DNA of 64,000 nucleotides from Desulfobacterium sp. (GCA_016342325.1 JAEINR010000017.1:26702-90701), one strand, 5' to 3'; shown: positions 8,654 through 17,992, counted from the first letter of the stretch. Made by a program: numbers and translations. Notes: generated by a model not told the origin, from the letters alone.

Positions 8654-9802
8654 ATGACAAACAATGTATATATAAATGACCTCGCCGGATTTTTGCCCAA
8701 CGATCCCGTGTCCAACGAGGAGATAGAAAACGTTCTTGGCAGAATCAATGAGATCCCCTCGTTGAGCAAGCAAAGAATGCTTGCCAACAACAAGATTCTC
8801 AAGCGTTACTATGCCATTGACCCGTCCACCGGAAAGTTCACCCACACCAATGCCCAGCTGACCGCCGAAGCCGTACGACGGCTTAATCCCCATGAAAATT
8901 TTTCCATGGATGAGATCGAAACCCTCTGCTGCGGCACCACCAGTCCCGACCTGATCATGCCGGGCCATGGGCTGATGGTCTTGGGAGAGCTTGGGCTGAA
9001 GCCCTGTGAAGCGGTTTCAATGGCTGGTATCTGCCTGTCTGGAATGGCGGCGCTGAAGTACGGATATCTCTCCATTGCAAGCGGCGTCACTCAAAATGCC
9101 GTGGGAACTGGTTCCGAACTGTCCTCTTCGTTCATGCGGGCCGATTTTTTCACCCCATCGGTGGACCCCGAGGCCGATATTGCCGGCGAGCCCATCCTGG
9201 CATTTAATGCGGATTTCCTTCGCTGGATGCTATCGGACGGTGCAGGGGCGGCATTTCTTTCCAACACGCCCAATGAGAACGATATTTCCCTTAAAATCGA
9301 GTGGATCGATTCCCTGTCCTTTGCCGGGGAATTTCCCACCTGCATGTATGCCGGGGGAAAGCAGAACCCGGACGGCAGCATCTTTGGCTGGCGGGAGGCC
9401 GACTCCTGTGTGGCGGCGGCAGATGAGAATCTCATGGCTGTCAAGCAGGACACAAAACTGCTGGGAAGCCAGATTGTTAAAACCATGGGCAGGACCCTCA
9501 GTCACATGGTCGAGAAACACGGGCTCCGGGCCGATGACATCGACTGGTATCTTCCCCATTATTCGTCCCACTACTTCAGGGATAAATTCTATCAGGTCAT
9601 GGAGGAGGTGGGCTTTGAGATCCCCTATGAGCGCTGGTTCACCAACCTGCCCTACACGGGAAATATCGGCAGCGCTTCCATCTACATCATCATGGAGGAG
9701 ATCTTCAAGTCGGGCAGATTGAAGCGGGGTGAAAAAATCCTCTGTTTCATTCCGGAGTCCGGCCGGTTTGCCCACTGTTTCATGCTGCTCACCGTTGTCT
9801 AA
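8654..9802 (+). CDS. Beta-ketoacyl-ACP synthase III-like enzyme
   Basis: A 382-residue thiolase-fold protein of the FabH type. The triad appears complete: C127 in MAGICLSG, H302 in WYLPHYSSH and N337 in YTGNIGSAS. FabH-like enzymes usually join a starter acyl-CoA to malonyl-ACP, or join two acyl units as in dialkylresorcinol pathways. AGGAG lies 7 bases before ATG 8654. It is the last gene of the first block, downstream of ACP and radical SAM. Overall similarity to canonical FabH is modest by eye, so a specialised starter or off-loading role is possible. Confidence 0.82.
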   Translation: MTNNVYINDLAGFLPNDPVSNEEIENVLGRINEIPSLSKQRMLANNKILKRYYAIDPSTGKFTHTNAQLTAEAVRRLNPHENFSMDEIETLCCGTTSPDLIMPGHGLMVLGELGLKPCEAVSMAGICLSGMAALKYGYLSIASGVTQNAVGTGSELSSSFMRADFFTPSVDPEADIAGEPILAFNADFLRWMLSDGAGAAFLSNTPNENDISLKIEWIDSLSFAGEFPTCMYAGGKQNPDGSIFGWREADSCVAAADENLMAVKQDTKLLGSQIVKTMGRTLSHMVEKHGLRADDIDWYLPHYSSHYFRDKFYQVMEEVGFEIPYERWFTNLPYTGNIGSASIYIIMEEIFKSGRLKRGEKILCFIPESGRFAHCFMLLTVV

Positions 9803-9844
9803 GATGAAAACCGTAGTTTAAGGCAAAAAACTGTGGTCTAAGGC

Positions 9845-9887
9845 AAAAAACCGTCCCGGGTGAATGATGCCCATGATCCCGGGACGG
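9845..9887 (-). terminator. Intrinsic terminator for the long minus-strand operon
   Basis: CCGTCCCGGG (9851-9860) and CCCGGGACGG (9878-9887) form a perfect 10-bp GC-rich stem. Read on the minus strand it is followed by six T, the proper polarity for ending the operon whose last gene stops at 9904. On the plus side no T-run follows. Confidence 0.82.
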
Positions 9888-9903
9888 TAACCCGACCGAC
9901 CGT

Positions 9904-10488
9904 TTAATACTTTATGGATTTTACCTTGCCGGATGTGTTGAAGAAAACCACTTTGGATCCGTACCTGGACTTCCAATAAACCCACTGGTTGCTCTTGGTG
10001 GAGGGGGTCTTATGGGGGGCCGGATAGCCAAAGGCCGCCATCACCCCTTTTTTGGTCATGCCCTTGAAAACCTTTCCCTCTTTGATGCCCTTGCGGTCGA
10101 TCTTGGAAAAGGATTTCATGGAGACGGGGTTGGGGGAGGTAATCAAATCAATGTATTCATCAACGGACATTTCCACGCGCTTTTCATCATACTGAAAGTT
10201 AATTTTCTCGCCTGTTTCAACCATTAAAATGGTGAGTCCCCGCCCCTTGGGTGTCACCGTCACCTTGGTGTTCATGGGGACGACCATATGGCCCTGGAAG
10301 GGACCTGTCCAGTTTGCATAGCTTGCGTTGATGGTACTTCCTGATTTTTGCTGTCCATGGATGTTAAATTTTGTATACCTGGGAACCGCTGGGGGCCCCG
10401 GATCCTGGTTCATGGATTCCAGTGCCACACATCCGGTAAACAGAAACATCACTAGGACAAGCAAATGGACAATAAAAAATCGTTTCAT
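9904..10488 (-). CDS. Outer-membrane lipoprotein with SmpA/OmlA-like C-terminus
   Basis: The start is placed at ATG 10488 because GGGAGG lies just upstream and a clear lipoprotein signal follows (hydrophobic stretch ending LFTGC, Cys at about residue 18). This gives 194 residues. The C-terminal part (GKVFKGMTKKGVMAAFGYP, then W-Y and VVFFNTSGKV) has the pattern of the BamE/OmlA fold. It is the last gene of the biosynthetic minus operon, which suggests a cell-envelope role in handling the product, but no function is established. The N-terminal extension of the longer frame has no ribosome-binding site. Confidence 0.78.
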   Translation of the reverse strand: MKRFFIVHLLVLVMFLFTGCVALESMNQDPGPPAVPRYTKFNIHGQQKSGSTINASYANWTGPFQGHMVVPMNTKVTVTPKGRGLTILMVETGEKINFQYDEKRVEMSVDEYIDLITSPNPVSMKSFSKIDRKGIKEGKVFKGMTKKGVMAAFGYPAPHKTPSTKSNQWVYWKSRYGSKVVFFNTSGKVKSIKY

Positions 10489-10507
10489 CATTCCTCCCAT
10501 GGTTAAA

Positions 10508-10786
10508 TTAATTGATGGTATCTCTCCTGCTTTCCGTTTTGATAAAATCTGCCAGGGTCTTGAGGGTATTGATAATCTCCCTGCCCTGTTCCTGGCCCTG
10601 GACCCTGACCCCGTATACATCCTGGATCATCACAACGATCTCAACCGCATCCAGGGAATCGAGTCCCAGGAGGGAATCCTGGCCGATCAAGGGGGTGTCC
10701 ACGGACATTTCTTCGGGAATGGCTTCTCTAATGTCGCAAATTTCGATAATGGTATCAAGCAGTTCTTTTTCCAGATCTTCTATCAT
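10508..10786 (-). CDS. Acyl carrier protein (ACP 2)
   Basis: A 92-residue protein with the carrier motif GLDSLDAVEIV (Ser near residue 43) and ACP-like acidic helices. It lies between the ABC permease and the terminal lipoprotein. Aryl-polyene pathways commonly use two ACPs; this one is in the same transcription unit as the KS, KR and ammonia-lyase genes. A copy of a dispersed repeat separates it from the permease gene. Confidence 0.92.
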   Translation of the reverse strand: MIEDLEKELLDTIIEICDIREAIPEEMSVDTPLIGQDSLLGLDSLDAVEIVVMIQDVYGVRVQGQEQGREIINTLKTLADFIKTESRRDTIN

Positions 10787-10805
10787 GGGTTTATACTATC
10801 CTAGG

Positions 10806-10880
10806 ATGTTTGCATTCGAACGGATACCTGATCACCTATTCTATTAATAAATGGGATCGGTTCATGTGCGAAGCGTTATA
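10806..10880. repeat. Dispersed ~75-bp repeat, copy A
   Basis: The segment begins ATGTTTGCA and ends GTGCGAAGCGTTATA. It aligns over its whole length with 62851-62925 and in most of its length with 58874-58941. It sits inside the operon between ACP 2 and the ABC permease, and its right end supplies the permease stop codon at 10876-10878. It has no transposase and no obvious terminal inverted repeats. Confidence 0.72.
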
Positions 10881-12165
10881 ATTTTCTGAATTTCATTGCA
10901 ATCCACGCAATGGTTATGGTTATGGCCGAAAATGCAAGAAGGGACGCTGCTTCCGGAACAACAGCGTGTATATCTCCTCCCCGGAGAAAAATATCATAAA
11001 AGGCATCCAGGGCCCAGGAAAAGGGAGAGACATTGCTCAAGAGCTGCATGGGTTCGGGCATGAGATAAACCGGCACCATGACCCCGCCCAGGGCCGCAGC
11101 AATAACAATGGATATGGGGCCAAGGACAGCGGTTTGTTCATAGGTTCTTGCCACGGTTCCAAGCATGATCCCGTACCCGGTGGCAGCCAGGGTGGTGGCA
11201 ACAACGATGAGGGCAATGGCCAGGGGTTGGTCCCCCAGGATAAAGGCCGAGGTACCGGCCAGGGGCAGCAAAAATTTTCCGATCAAAAAGATCATGGAAA
11301 ATTGAACCCCGCACACAAGGATATAGGCCCCGATCTTGCCGGCCAGCAGGGTAACCCCTGAAACCGGCATGGACATGAGCCGGTCCAGGGTCTTGTTCTC
11401 CCGTTCTTTGATCAGGGAGCCTGCCAGGGGAACGGATATGAAAAAGATACCAAACAAGGCCCATGCAGGGACATTCTGCTGTACGGATGTCGGCATTGTG
11501 ATGAACCCGAATTCCGTTGCATAGGTCTCCTGGATATCCAACCACGGGGAAAATTCAAAGGCGTCTTCATTGATAGGGCCGTCGAACCTGGCAACACCTG
11601 TTTTTCCCAGGGAGATGAGTTGGTCGATTTTAATCTGGTACTCCATGCACAACAGCACCTTTGAGAGGGAGCTGATGATGGCCGTTCGGAATCCCCCCTG
11701 GACCGAGGGATCGAAATAAACGATGATGCGCCCTGGCCCACCGACATCCGATGACATCTGATCAGCTGTTTTGGCAGTGGCCGGGGAGGTCACCACCATG
11801 GAAACAAAGGATTCCACCCGCTTGCGCACAAACTCGGTGCACCCTTCGGGGATGACAATGGCGAACTGGTAATCCCCTTGGTTGACCGCTTTTTTGGCGT
11901 TTGTTCCGTCCTTATCCCCGGTTTCAGACCGTGTGTCCACGTTAATATAGGTTGAACTTCCCAGCCCCTCTGAGATGGTTTTGCCGATGACGCCCCTGTC
12001 ATTGTCGACAACCAGCACCCGTGTGGTTGGGTCCAGCACCTTTTCCTGGACCAGGCAGACCACGAATACCAGGACTGCGGGCATGGCAAACAGCATGAGC
12101 AGTCCGGCCCGGTCCCGCATGAGAAGGAGGAGTTCTTTGTGAAAGGTTGTTATCGTTTTTCCCAT
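10876..12165 (-). CDS. ABC-2 type transporter permease
   Basis: A 429-residue membrane protein. One N-terminal membrane helix (LLMLFAMPAVLVFVVCLV) precedes a large extracytoplasmic domain of about 200 residues, and five or so helices follow in the C-terminal half. This is the ABC-2/DrrB-YhgE arrangement used for exporting lipids, polyketides and polysaccharides. Its ATPase gene is immediately upstream, so the pair form a complete half-exporter set. Expected substrate is the pathway product or its lipid carrier. The stop codon lies in the dispersed repeat. Confidence 0.87.
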   Translation of the reverse strand: MGKTITTFHKELLLLMRDRAGLLMLFAMPAVLVFVVCLVQEKVLDPTTRVLVVDNDRGVIGKTISEGLGSSTYINVDTRSETGDKDGTNAKKAVNQGDYQFAIVIPEGCTEFVRKRVESFVSMVVTSPATAKTADQMSSDVGGPGRIIVYFDPSVQGGFRTAIISSLSKVLLCMEYQIKIDQLISLGKTGVARFDGPINEDAFEFSPWLDIQETYATEFGFITMPTSVQQNVPAWALFGIFFISVPLAGSLIKERENKTLDRLMSMPVSGVTLLAGKIGAYILVCGVQFSMIFLIGKFLLPLAGTSAFILGDQPLAIALIVVATTLAATGYGIMLGTVARTYEQTAVLGPISIVIAAALGGVMVPVYLMPEPMQLLSNVSPFSWALDAFYDIFLRGGDIHAVVPEAASLLAFSAITITIAWIAMKFRKL

Positions 12166-12172
12166 ATCAGTC

Positions 12173-12934
12173 TCAATTTGGAAGATGTTTTCCGGTCAGG
12201 GTTAAGAACAGATCGCCAAGGTTCCGGCTTGATTTACTTTGTTGGATCAATTCCAAAGGCGGGCCTGAGGCCAGGTGAATGCCCTTGTCCATGATCAACA
12301 CCCTGGAGCAGATCTTCTCTGCCTCCTCCATGTAATGGGTGGTGTAGAGGATGGTGCTGCCCCTGGCGCTAAGATTTTGTATCTGATCAAGCAATACATT
12401 TCTTGAGTGGACATCCATGCCCACGGTGGGTTCGTCAAGGAAAACCAGGACCGGATCATGGAGGATGCCGCAGGCGATGTTGAAACGCCGTTTAATACCG
12501 CCTGAGCAGTGGGCAATGGGCTGGTCGGCAACACTGTCAAGGTTGAAGAATTCAAGGCCCATGGCGATTTTATGTTCAAGGGCAGCACCCTTGAGCCCGT
12601 ACATGGTGCCAAAAAAGTGAAGGTTTTCCCGGCCGGTGAGCTCATGGTACAGGGCGATCTCCTGGGGAACCAGGCTGATCAGTTTCCGTGCCCGCAACGG
12701 ATGTTTAACGATATCGATGCCGCAGATGCTGACGCTGCCCCGGGTGGGTTTCATCAAGGTTGCCATGATCGAGATGGTGGTGGTCTTGCCTGCGCCATTG
12801 GGACCCAGGAAACCGAAGATTTCACCTTTTTCCACGGTGAAATCAAGGTCGGCAACCGCAGGTTCCCTGGATTTTGCGTAGCACTTGGTCAAGGCGTTTA
12901 CCTGGAGAATATGATCGGCTTGATTAACTGACAA
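12173..12934 (-). CDS. ABC transporter ATP-binding protein
   Basis: 253 residues if started at TTG 12934, which overlaps the end of the BtrH-like gene and has AAGGAG about 10 bases upstream; longer starts run into that gene. Motifs: Walker A GPNGAGKTT near residue 45, ABC signature CSGGIKRR (slightly unusual CSGG for LSGG), Walker B VLVFLDEP and a switch His in TTHYMEEAE. It powers the adjacent ABC-2 permease. Similar to DrrA-type drug and lipid exporter ATPases. Confidence 0.9.
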   Translation of the reverse strand: MSVNQADHILQVNALTKCYAKSREPAVADLDFTVEKGEIFGFLGPNGAGKTTTISIMATLMKPTRGSVSICGIDIVKHPLRARKLISLVPQEIALYHELTGRENLHFFGTMYGLKGAALEHKIAMGLEFFNLDSVADQPIAHCSGGIKRRFNIACGILHDPVLVFLDEPTVGMDVHSRNVLLDQIQNLSARGSTILYTTHYMEEAEKICSRVLIMDKGIHLASGPPLELIQQSKSSRNLGDLFLTLTGKHLPN

Positions 12935-13937
12935 TGTCCAACAGCTCCTTGAACGCTTCTGTTTCGATGCGTGAACAGGTACGAAGGGTATCTCCCATGG
13001 CTTCAAAGGAGTCATTCTCTGTGGCCCTGCCCTTGCAGTTTCTGGCGGCCTTTACGGCAAACCGCCGCCAGGTGTCTCCGGACTCGGTCAACTGGGTTGA
13101 TACCGATACCAGCCGCTGCTCCCCAAGAATGGCAGCCGCCTCCTGGAGAAATGCCGAGTACATGAATCGAAAGCCCCCGCCGCCGGTACCGATCTCCTCC
13201 TGCATTCGGATGTGTTGTCCAAGGAGAAGATGGGTGGTGTGGGTGTCAAATTTCCGGGGCCATCGCTCCAGGCGGTTTGCAAGGAAACCAATTCCCCGGG
13301 TGCCGAGGAAGGGAACCGGGTTTTTGACCATTGCGTTTGCAGCGCTCTTGATTCCGTAGCGGATGGCCGGCTCAAGGGCCAGGGTCTCCGGCGCCTTTGT
13401 TATCCGGTACATGCTGCCCTTGGGTGCCAGGGCTCCCTTGGCAAAACGGGCAATGGCCAGATCCTTGGCCGGACACTCGACCATGTCGGGAAAAACAGGA
13501 TCGCTGATCAGGTAGTTGTCTCCTTCTTTTCCAACCACAACCAGGTTGTGCATGTTAAAATGAAACCGAAGGGATGGCGGAAAATAGGGAAGCCAGTATC
13601 CCCCGGTTCTGCACCCAACCGCATGGCCCATTTCTAGCTCCCGGTCAAGGGCGGCCATGGCCTTGTCCATGCTTCTGAATTTTTCCCATTTCACCGAGAT
13701 CCCAAGGCCGCTTGTCACCTGCTTAAAAATCTTCCCAACCGGGCAACGAAACGTGGTCAACGGCAGCTTGTTAATACGGATGAAGGGAAGATAGCCAAAA
13801 AAAATGCCGCTTCCCATGCCAAAGGTCAATGCCTCTGAAATGGTCTGGCCGGATTTTTTGAATTCATGGTTAATCAGATTGGATGTAACGCCGCATTCAC
13901 AATGGGCGGATTGTTTGTGTACAAAATCAAGTTTCAT
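12924..13937 (-). CDS. BtrH-like (BtrH_N / DUF4872) protein, possible ACP-to-acceptor acyltransferase
   Basis: A 337-residue protein. The first 60 residues match the BtrH N-terminal pattern: HCECGVTSNLINHEF, then SEALTFGMGSGIFFGYLPF. In butirosin biosynthesis BtrH moves an acyl group from an ACP to an aminoglycoside amine. A cysteine (about residue 13) and His residues are conserved in position. Here, next to ACPs and an exporter, it may transfer the polyene or another acyl group from ACP to an acceptor. That role is inference; only the domain resemblance is seen. It overlaps the ABC ATPase start. Confidence 0.75.
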   Translation of the reverse strand: MKLDFVHKQSAHCECGVTSNLINHEFKKSGQTISEALTFGMGSGIFFGYLPFIRINKLPLTTFRCPVGKIFKQVTSGLGISVKWEKFRSMDKAMAALDRELEMGHAVGCRTGGYWLPYFPPSLRFHFNMHNLVVVGKEGDNYLISDPVFPDMVECPAKDLAIARFAKGALAPKGSMYRITKAPETLALEPAIRYGIKSAANAMVKNPVPFLGTRGIGFLANRLERWPRKFDTHTTHLLLGQHIRMQEEIGTGGGGFRFMYSAFLQEAAAILGEQRLVSVSTQLTESGDTWRRFAVKAARNCKGRATENDSFEAMGDTLRTCSRIETEAFKELLDIVS

Positions 13938-13946
13938 TGAAAATAG

Positions 13947-14366
13947 TTACCTGGTGGTTGGCCCCGTTGATTCCGGGATTGATTTGAGCGCGGTGATTGA
14001 AACCTCAAAAAGGGAGGCGTAGGTCATGAGCGCCTTTTCCTTTAGTTTTTCGAAGACCTTGGGCTTTAAATGCCTTTTGACCTGCCATTGATAAAACCCG
14101 GTGTATTGGGAAAGAAGCCCCAGGTCCATCTGGTGCTTGGCCATGTAATAGGCAACAGGGCTGAGGGTGCCGTTCCTGACCCCTTCAAGGGCCTGGGCAA
14201 CGTCCTTGTCAATGACCTCCCAGGCCTGGTCGTTGGCGATGTTCTTCGGTTCCCACCCGATGCTTGGGACGAGATCATACGCGCCCTTGTTGTCCACGGC
14301 ATAGCATAGCTCATATCCATAGTCTTCGATTATCCCAGGATCCTGGGGTACGTCTTGTTTTTTCAT
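13947..14366 (-). CDS. Conserved-looking small protein of unknown function
   Basis: A 139-residue soluble protein starting at ATG 14366 with AGGAAA upstream. It has no signal peptide or membrane helix. The middle is helical (GTLSPVAYYMAKHQMDLGLLSQYTG) and the C-terminal half is basic. I do not recognise the family. It lies in the operon 9 bases before the BtrH-like gene, so the two may work together, for example as a partner protein. Confidence 0.65.
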   Translation of the reverse strand: MKKQDVPQDPGIIEDYGYELCYAVDNKGAYDLVPSIGWEPKNIANDQAWEVIDKDVAQALEGVRNGTLSPVAYYMAKHQMDLGLLSQYTGFYQWQVKRHLKPKVFEKLKEKALMTYASLFEVSITALKSIPESTGPTTR

Positions 14367-14423
14367 GGTTTTTCCTGTTCAGGGATATTATAGCGATTCA
14401 CTTATGCCTAGCTCCCATTTTTT

Positions 14424-15491
14424 TTATAATAGATACTTTGATGCCAGGGTGACGGCACCCCAAAGGGTGTCGTTTCCAGGGCTCAGGCAGTGGATCCCTT
14501 TCAGTACGGCCGAAATCGTGCTCTTGTCCATGCCTGTCCCCTGGGGCGGTGGGAACAGATGCCTGTTTTTAAGGCAGAGGCAGGCCGCCCCCAGATCAAT
14601 GGCGGCTGCTGCGGGAAATTTCCCGTACAGCGAATCATAGCAGAGAAACGAATCATGGGAGAGATCTGAATCATCGACGCCATAGTCTTTGCCATGGCAC
14701 CCGCCATAGCCTTGGGATCCCACGATAACAGGGTGGGTATTGCTGGGCCTGGGTGCTTTGTCCTGGGCAACCATGTCCACCTCGGTGAGATAGCCGTACC
14801 CTGCCCCATTGTTTGTGTCTTCCCGGGACAGGAGAAAAAAACAGCCCCCTTCCCCGGCAATGGTCGACGGGTCAGGGCTTTCGGCATTCAGGCCTGCCGT
14901 TGCATACCCCACCACCGGATTATACTCGTCAACGCCCCCCACCAGTACGGAGGTCACCCTCTCTTCTTGCAACCAGCTGACGGCGGTAAAAAGTGCCGAA
15001 GCCACCGAGAGATCGAACTGACTCACGGTGAGGCAGGGGCCTTTGATGCCAAGGAGAACGGTAATGTGGGCGGCTGCCGCATTGTGAACCGAATTTGAAA
15101 AGTGGGTGGGCACGCTCAGCCGGTCCCCCTTGTTGAGAAAGGAGTCGAGAAATGAAAACGTAGTGCCCGAAGCGCCATAGCCCGTGGCAACAATGATGCC
15201 GGTGTTTTCAAGGTCTTCCGGGCCGACCCCTGCATCGGCAATGGCAAGGTGGGCACCTAAAAGTGCCATGGTGGAAAAGCGATCGATCCTTCGAAGCTTT
15301 TTCCGGGGAATGAACGCCTCAAGTTTTGATGTCCGGGCCTTGAACCAGGGAAGTTCAAAGATGTTGCCGTCCCGCTCTATTTTGTCAATTTCAGGGGGAA
15401 CGACCCGTGTTCCGGTAAGGAGGGCTTCCAGATCTCCGGCCCCTGCTCCAAAACAACCGAAAGGCCCAATACCTTGAACTGAAATACGCAT
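14424..15491 (-). CDS. Ketosynthase-like chain-length-factor protein (active Cys replaced by Asp)
   Basis: A 355-residue KS-fold protein with GPCLTVSQFDLSVASAL where an active KS has the TACSSG motif: the nucleophile position is D160. The HGTGT and GHTLG histidine motifs are also missing, while the later GEGG turn remains. This is the profile of a non-catalytic KS partner (chain-length factor). It is adjacent to an active KS (15492-16694), with its start one base from that gene's stop and GGAGAATAA as ribosome-binding site. A KS/CLF heterodimer making the polyene chain is the best inference. Confidence 0.82.
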   Translation of the reverse strand: MRISVQGIGPFGCFGAGAGDLEALLTGTRVVPPEIDKIERDGNIFELPWFKARTSKLEAFIPRKKLRRIDRFSTMALLGAHLAIADAGVGPEDLENTGIIVATGYGASGTTFSFLDSFLNKGDRLSVPTHFSNSVHNAAAAHITVLLGIKGPCLTVSQFDLSVASALFTAVSWLQEERVTSVLVGGVDEYNPVVGYATAGLNAESPDPSTIAGEGGCFFLLSREDTNNGAGYGYLTEVDMVAQDKAPRPSNTHPVIVGSQGYGGCHGKDYGVDDSDLSHDSFLCYDSLYGKFPAAAAIDLGAACLCLKNRHLFPPPQGTGMDKSTISAVLKGIHCLSPGNDTLWGAVTLASKYLL

Positions 15492-16694
15492 TTATTCTCC
15501 TTTCCCTTCAAGCACCAGGACCGAATTGTTTCCCCCAAAGGCCAGTGACTGTGAAATGGCCACATTGCCCTTGAACGCCAGGGTCGTGGAAACCGGGGAT
15601 GCGGGCATTTCACTCTCCTTTTCCGTAAACCCCGTGCTGGGCGGCATCCTGTGTTCATTGAGGCAGGCAACGGTGAACGCTGCCTCAAGGGCGCCTGCAG
15701 CTCCTAAAGTATGGCCGGTACATCCCTTGGTTGACCCAAAGGGAACCCCGGGCAGCAGGTCGGCAAGCACCATGCTTTCGACCCGGTCGTTGTCACGGGT
15801 ACCGGTGCCATGGGCGTTGACAAACATGATCTCCTCCCTTGGCACCTTGCTGAAGGTCACGGCATGGTCAATGGCCTTTTTCAGTCCAAGTCCCTTGGGG
15901 TGGGGGGCAACAAGGTGGTGGCCGTCACATGACATGCCGTAACCAAGGATGCTTCCCAAAGGAACACGGCCACCTGCCAGGGCGTGCTCCTGGGATTCCA
16001 GAACCATGATCCCCGCGCCCTCCCCCAGGTTAAGTCCGTTCCGGGTGACGTCAAAGGGCCGTGACGGCTCATGGTCCGTGATCATGAGGGAGATGAATCC
16101 GTTGTAGGTGACCCGGGAAAGCTCGTCGGTGCCGCCGGCAATAACAATGTCACACAGTCCCTGTTGGATCCAGGAGGCCCCAATGCCCAGGGCATCGGTG
16201 CCTGAAGAGCAGGCATTGACCACGGTCTGGACAGGACCGTTTAATCCGTACCGCTTTGCAATGCAGGCGGCCGGATTGCTGTTGAGATAGCGACGCACCG
16301 GCGACAGGCCCGGGGAGCGGCGGGATCTTAAATCATCGTAAAATTGGATGCTGTTGAGGCTGCATCCGGTGGAGGTTCCCATGCACACCCCGATTCTTTT
16401 GGAAGAGAGATCTTCCCGGGTGAGCCCTGACTGGTCAACGGCTTCCCTTGCCGCAGCAAGGGCCAGCCGGGTGGTGCGTGTCAGCTCGGTACCGGCCTTG
16501 TCCACTGTTTCGTCCACCTGGCCTGGCACCTCAAACACGGGAAACCTGTGAACATGGTCCGTGGTAAACCGCTTGGATGGCCCAAGGTTGCGAACCTTGC
16601 TGAACAGGGACACCATGTTGCCGGCCAGGGTGGCACCGGCAGCGGACAAGCACCCCATTCCCGTGATCACTGTTTTTTTTGCTGTTTTGTTCAT
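15492..16694 (-). CDS. Beta-ketoacyl-ACP synthase (FabF-like), KS of a KS/CLF pair
   Basis: About 400 residues. The full catalytic set is visible: Cys in VVNACSSGTDAL, His in NAHGTGT, His in GHTLGAAG, and the C-terminal SLAFGGNNS loop. ATG 16694 is preferred to GTG 16706 because the GAGTGGG sequence then sits at ribosome-binding distance. It elongates ACP-bound chains by decarboxylative condensation with malonyl-ACP. The next gene encodes its likely non-catalytic partner. Confidence 0.9.
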   Translation of the reverse strand: MNKTAKKTVITGMGCLSAAGATLAGNMVSLFSKVRNLGPSKRFTTDHVHRFPVFEVPGQVDETVDKAGTELTRTTRLALAAAREAVDQSGLTREDLSSKRIGVCMGTSTGCSLNSIQFYDDLRSRRSPGLSPVRRYLNSNPAACIAKRYGLNGPVQTVVNACSSGTDALGIGASWIQQGLCDIVIAGGTDELSRVTYNGFISLMITDHEPSRPFDVTRNGLNLGEGAGIMVLESQEHALAGGRVPLGSILGYGMSCDGHHLVAPHPKGLGLKKAIDHAVTFSKVPREEIMFVNAHGTGTRDNDRVESMVLADLLPGVPFGSTKGCTGHTLGAAGALEAAFTVACLNEHRMPPSTGFTEKESEMPASPVSTTLAFKGNVAISQSLAFGGNNSVLVLEGKGE

Positions 16695-16732
16695 AATTTT
16701 TCCCACTCGTGGCTAGGGTCCATCCCCGGTGC

Positions 16733-17992
16733 TCAGGCCTTGACCTTTCTCCTTCGGGTGCGCTTGCCCGTGGCGTAGCGTCCATAGGTGCCGTCTGCGG
16801 CTTCTCTTTTTATCACTTTCATGAAAAGCTCTCCCATCTTCAGCTGGTATCCGCCGTCGGCATAAAAGGTGTCCCAGGCATAGTTGTAGAGCTCCTCAAG
16901 CTTTTCACAGGAAAGCTGTTTGGGTTGGAACACGGCCTTGCCACAGGTGTAGTCGATCCAGTTATTGCTCAGAATCCGGCCCTGTTTCTGAAATTTCTTC
17001 CTGATGGGAGATTTGGGAAACGGGGTAAGGATGGTGAATTCCGCCAGGTCCAGTTTCAACTCCATGAGAAAATCCACCAGGCGCTTGATATAGTCTTCAT
17101 CATGGTCATCCGTTCCAAGGAGGATGGTGCCTTCCACCCCGATACCGTGGTCATGGAGGCGCTTGATCCGATCCCTGATCACGTCCGAGGTATCAAAGAT
17201 CGCCTGGTAGACGTACCAGCACCCGGCTTCAGCCGCAAGTTTTATCACCTCGTCATCGTCCAGCAGGGGATGGGAAACCCATTTCTTTTTCAAGGGTTTC
17301 ATGGCGGTGAACAGTTCCTTGAGCCAGGCCTTGTCATGGGCAAGGGAGTTGTCCACGATAAAGAGACGGTTGTTTTCAATGGCCTCCATCTCCTTGATGG
17401 TCTGTTCGACCGGTCTTGGCCTGAACACCCTGCCCCCGAGAAAGCCGTTGCAGCAAGGAAAACAATTGAATTTACACCCCCGGGAGGCATGGACAAGGTC
17501 CAGCATCTGAACCCCCCGGTAGTTGTAGAGATCCCTGTTAAGGATCTCCCGCCTGGCCGTTCCAATGGATGCGGTGTCCGGAAAATTGTTCATGTAATCA
17601 TAAACCTTTTTCAGCTCGCCCCGCTTGAAATCCGCTATAACCTTATCAAACCGGCCCTCTACCTCGCCGAGGAACACGGAGTCTGCGTGGCGGCTCACCT
17701 CTTCGGAATGGAGCATGGTGGCAATGCCGCCGAACATCACCGGCTTTCCAAGTTCCCGGTAGTGGTCGGCAATGGCAAACGCCCGGGGCAGCTGGCAGGT
17801 CAACAGGGTCGAGATGCAAACGAGATCGCAATCGGTGTCAAACACTATGGGTTCGACGTTTTCATCCACAAAGCTGAGATCGATATCCTTTGGAATTTCT
17901 GCTGCAAAAACCACCACACCATGGGGCGGCAGGTGGAATTCGGTCTGTTTGTCAAGTTTTGGCCAGGATGGAAAGACGATCTGGATCTTCAT
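16733..17992 (-). CDS. B12-binding domain radical SAM protein 2
   Basis: A 419-residue protein with a cobalamin-domain-like N-terminal region (to about 140, including GKPVMFGGIATML) and the cluster motif C173-x3-C177-x2-C180 in RGCKFNCFPC. The C-terminus ends in a very basic tail (GKRTRRRKVKA). The ATG overlaps the stop of the preceding short KS gene (ATGA). It is embedded in the KS-rich part of the operon, so its substrate is probably a polyene or acyl intermediate, although no reaction can be named. Confidence 0.84.
   Translation of the reverse strand: MKIQIVFPSWPKLDKQTEFHLPPHGVVVFAAEIPKDIDLSFVDENVEPIVFDTDCDLVCISTLLTCQLPRAFAIADHYRELGKPVMFGGIATMLHSEEVSRHADSVFLGEVEGRFDKVIADFKRGELKKVYDYMNNFPDTASIGTARREILNRDLYNYRGVQMLDLVHASRGCKFNCFPCCNGFLGGRVFRPRPVEQTIKEMEAIENNRLFIVDNSLAHDKAWLKELFTAMKPLKKKWVSHPLLDDDEVIKLAAEAGCWYVYQAIFDTSDVIRDRIKRLHDHGIGVEGTILLGTDDHDEDYIKRLVDFLMELKLDLAEFTILTPFPKSPIRKKFQKQGRILSNNWIDYTCGKAVFQPKQLSCEKLEELYNYAWDTFYADGGYQLKMGELFMKVIKREAADGTYGRYATGKRTRRRKVKA

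Noticed and set aside
9805..9850. Short imperfect direct repeat (TTTAAGGCAAAAAACTG-like) after the KASIII gene
   Set aside because: Only about two and a half copies of a 20-base AT-rich unit next to a terminator; too short and ordinary to call a functional element.
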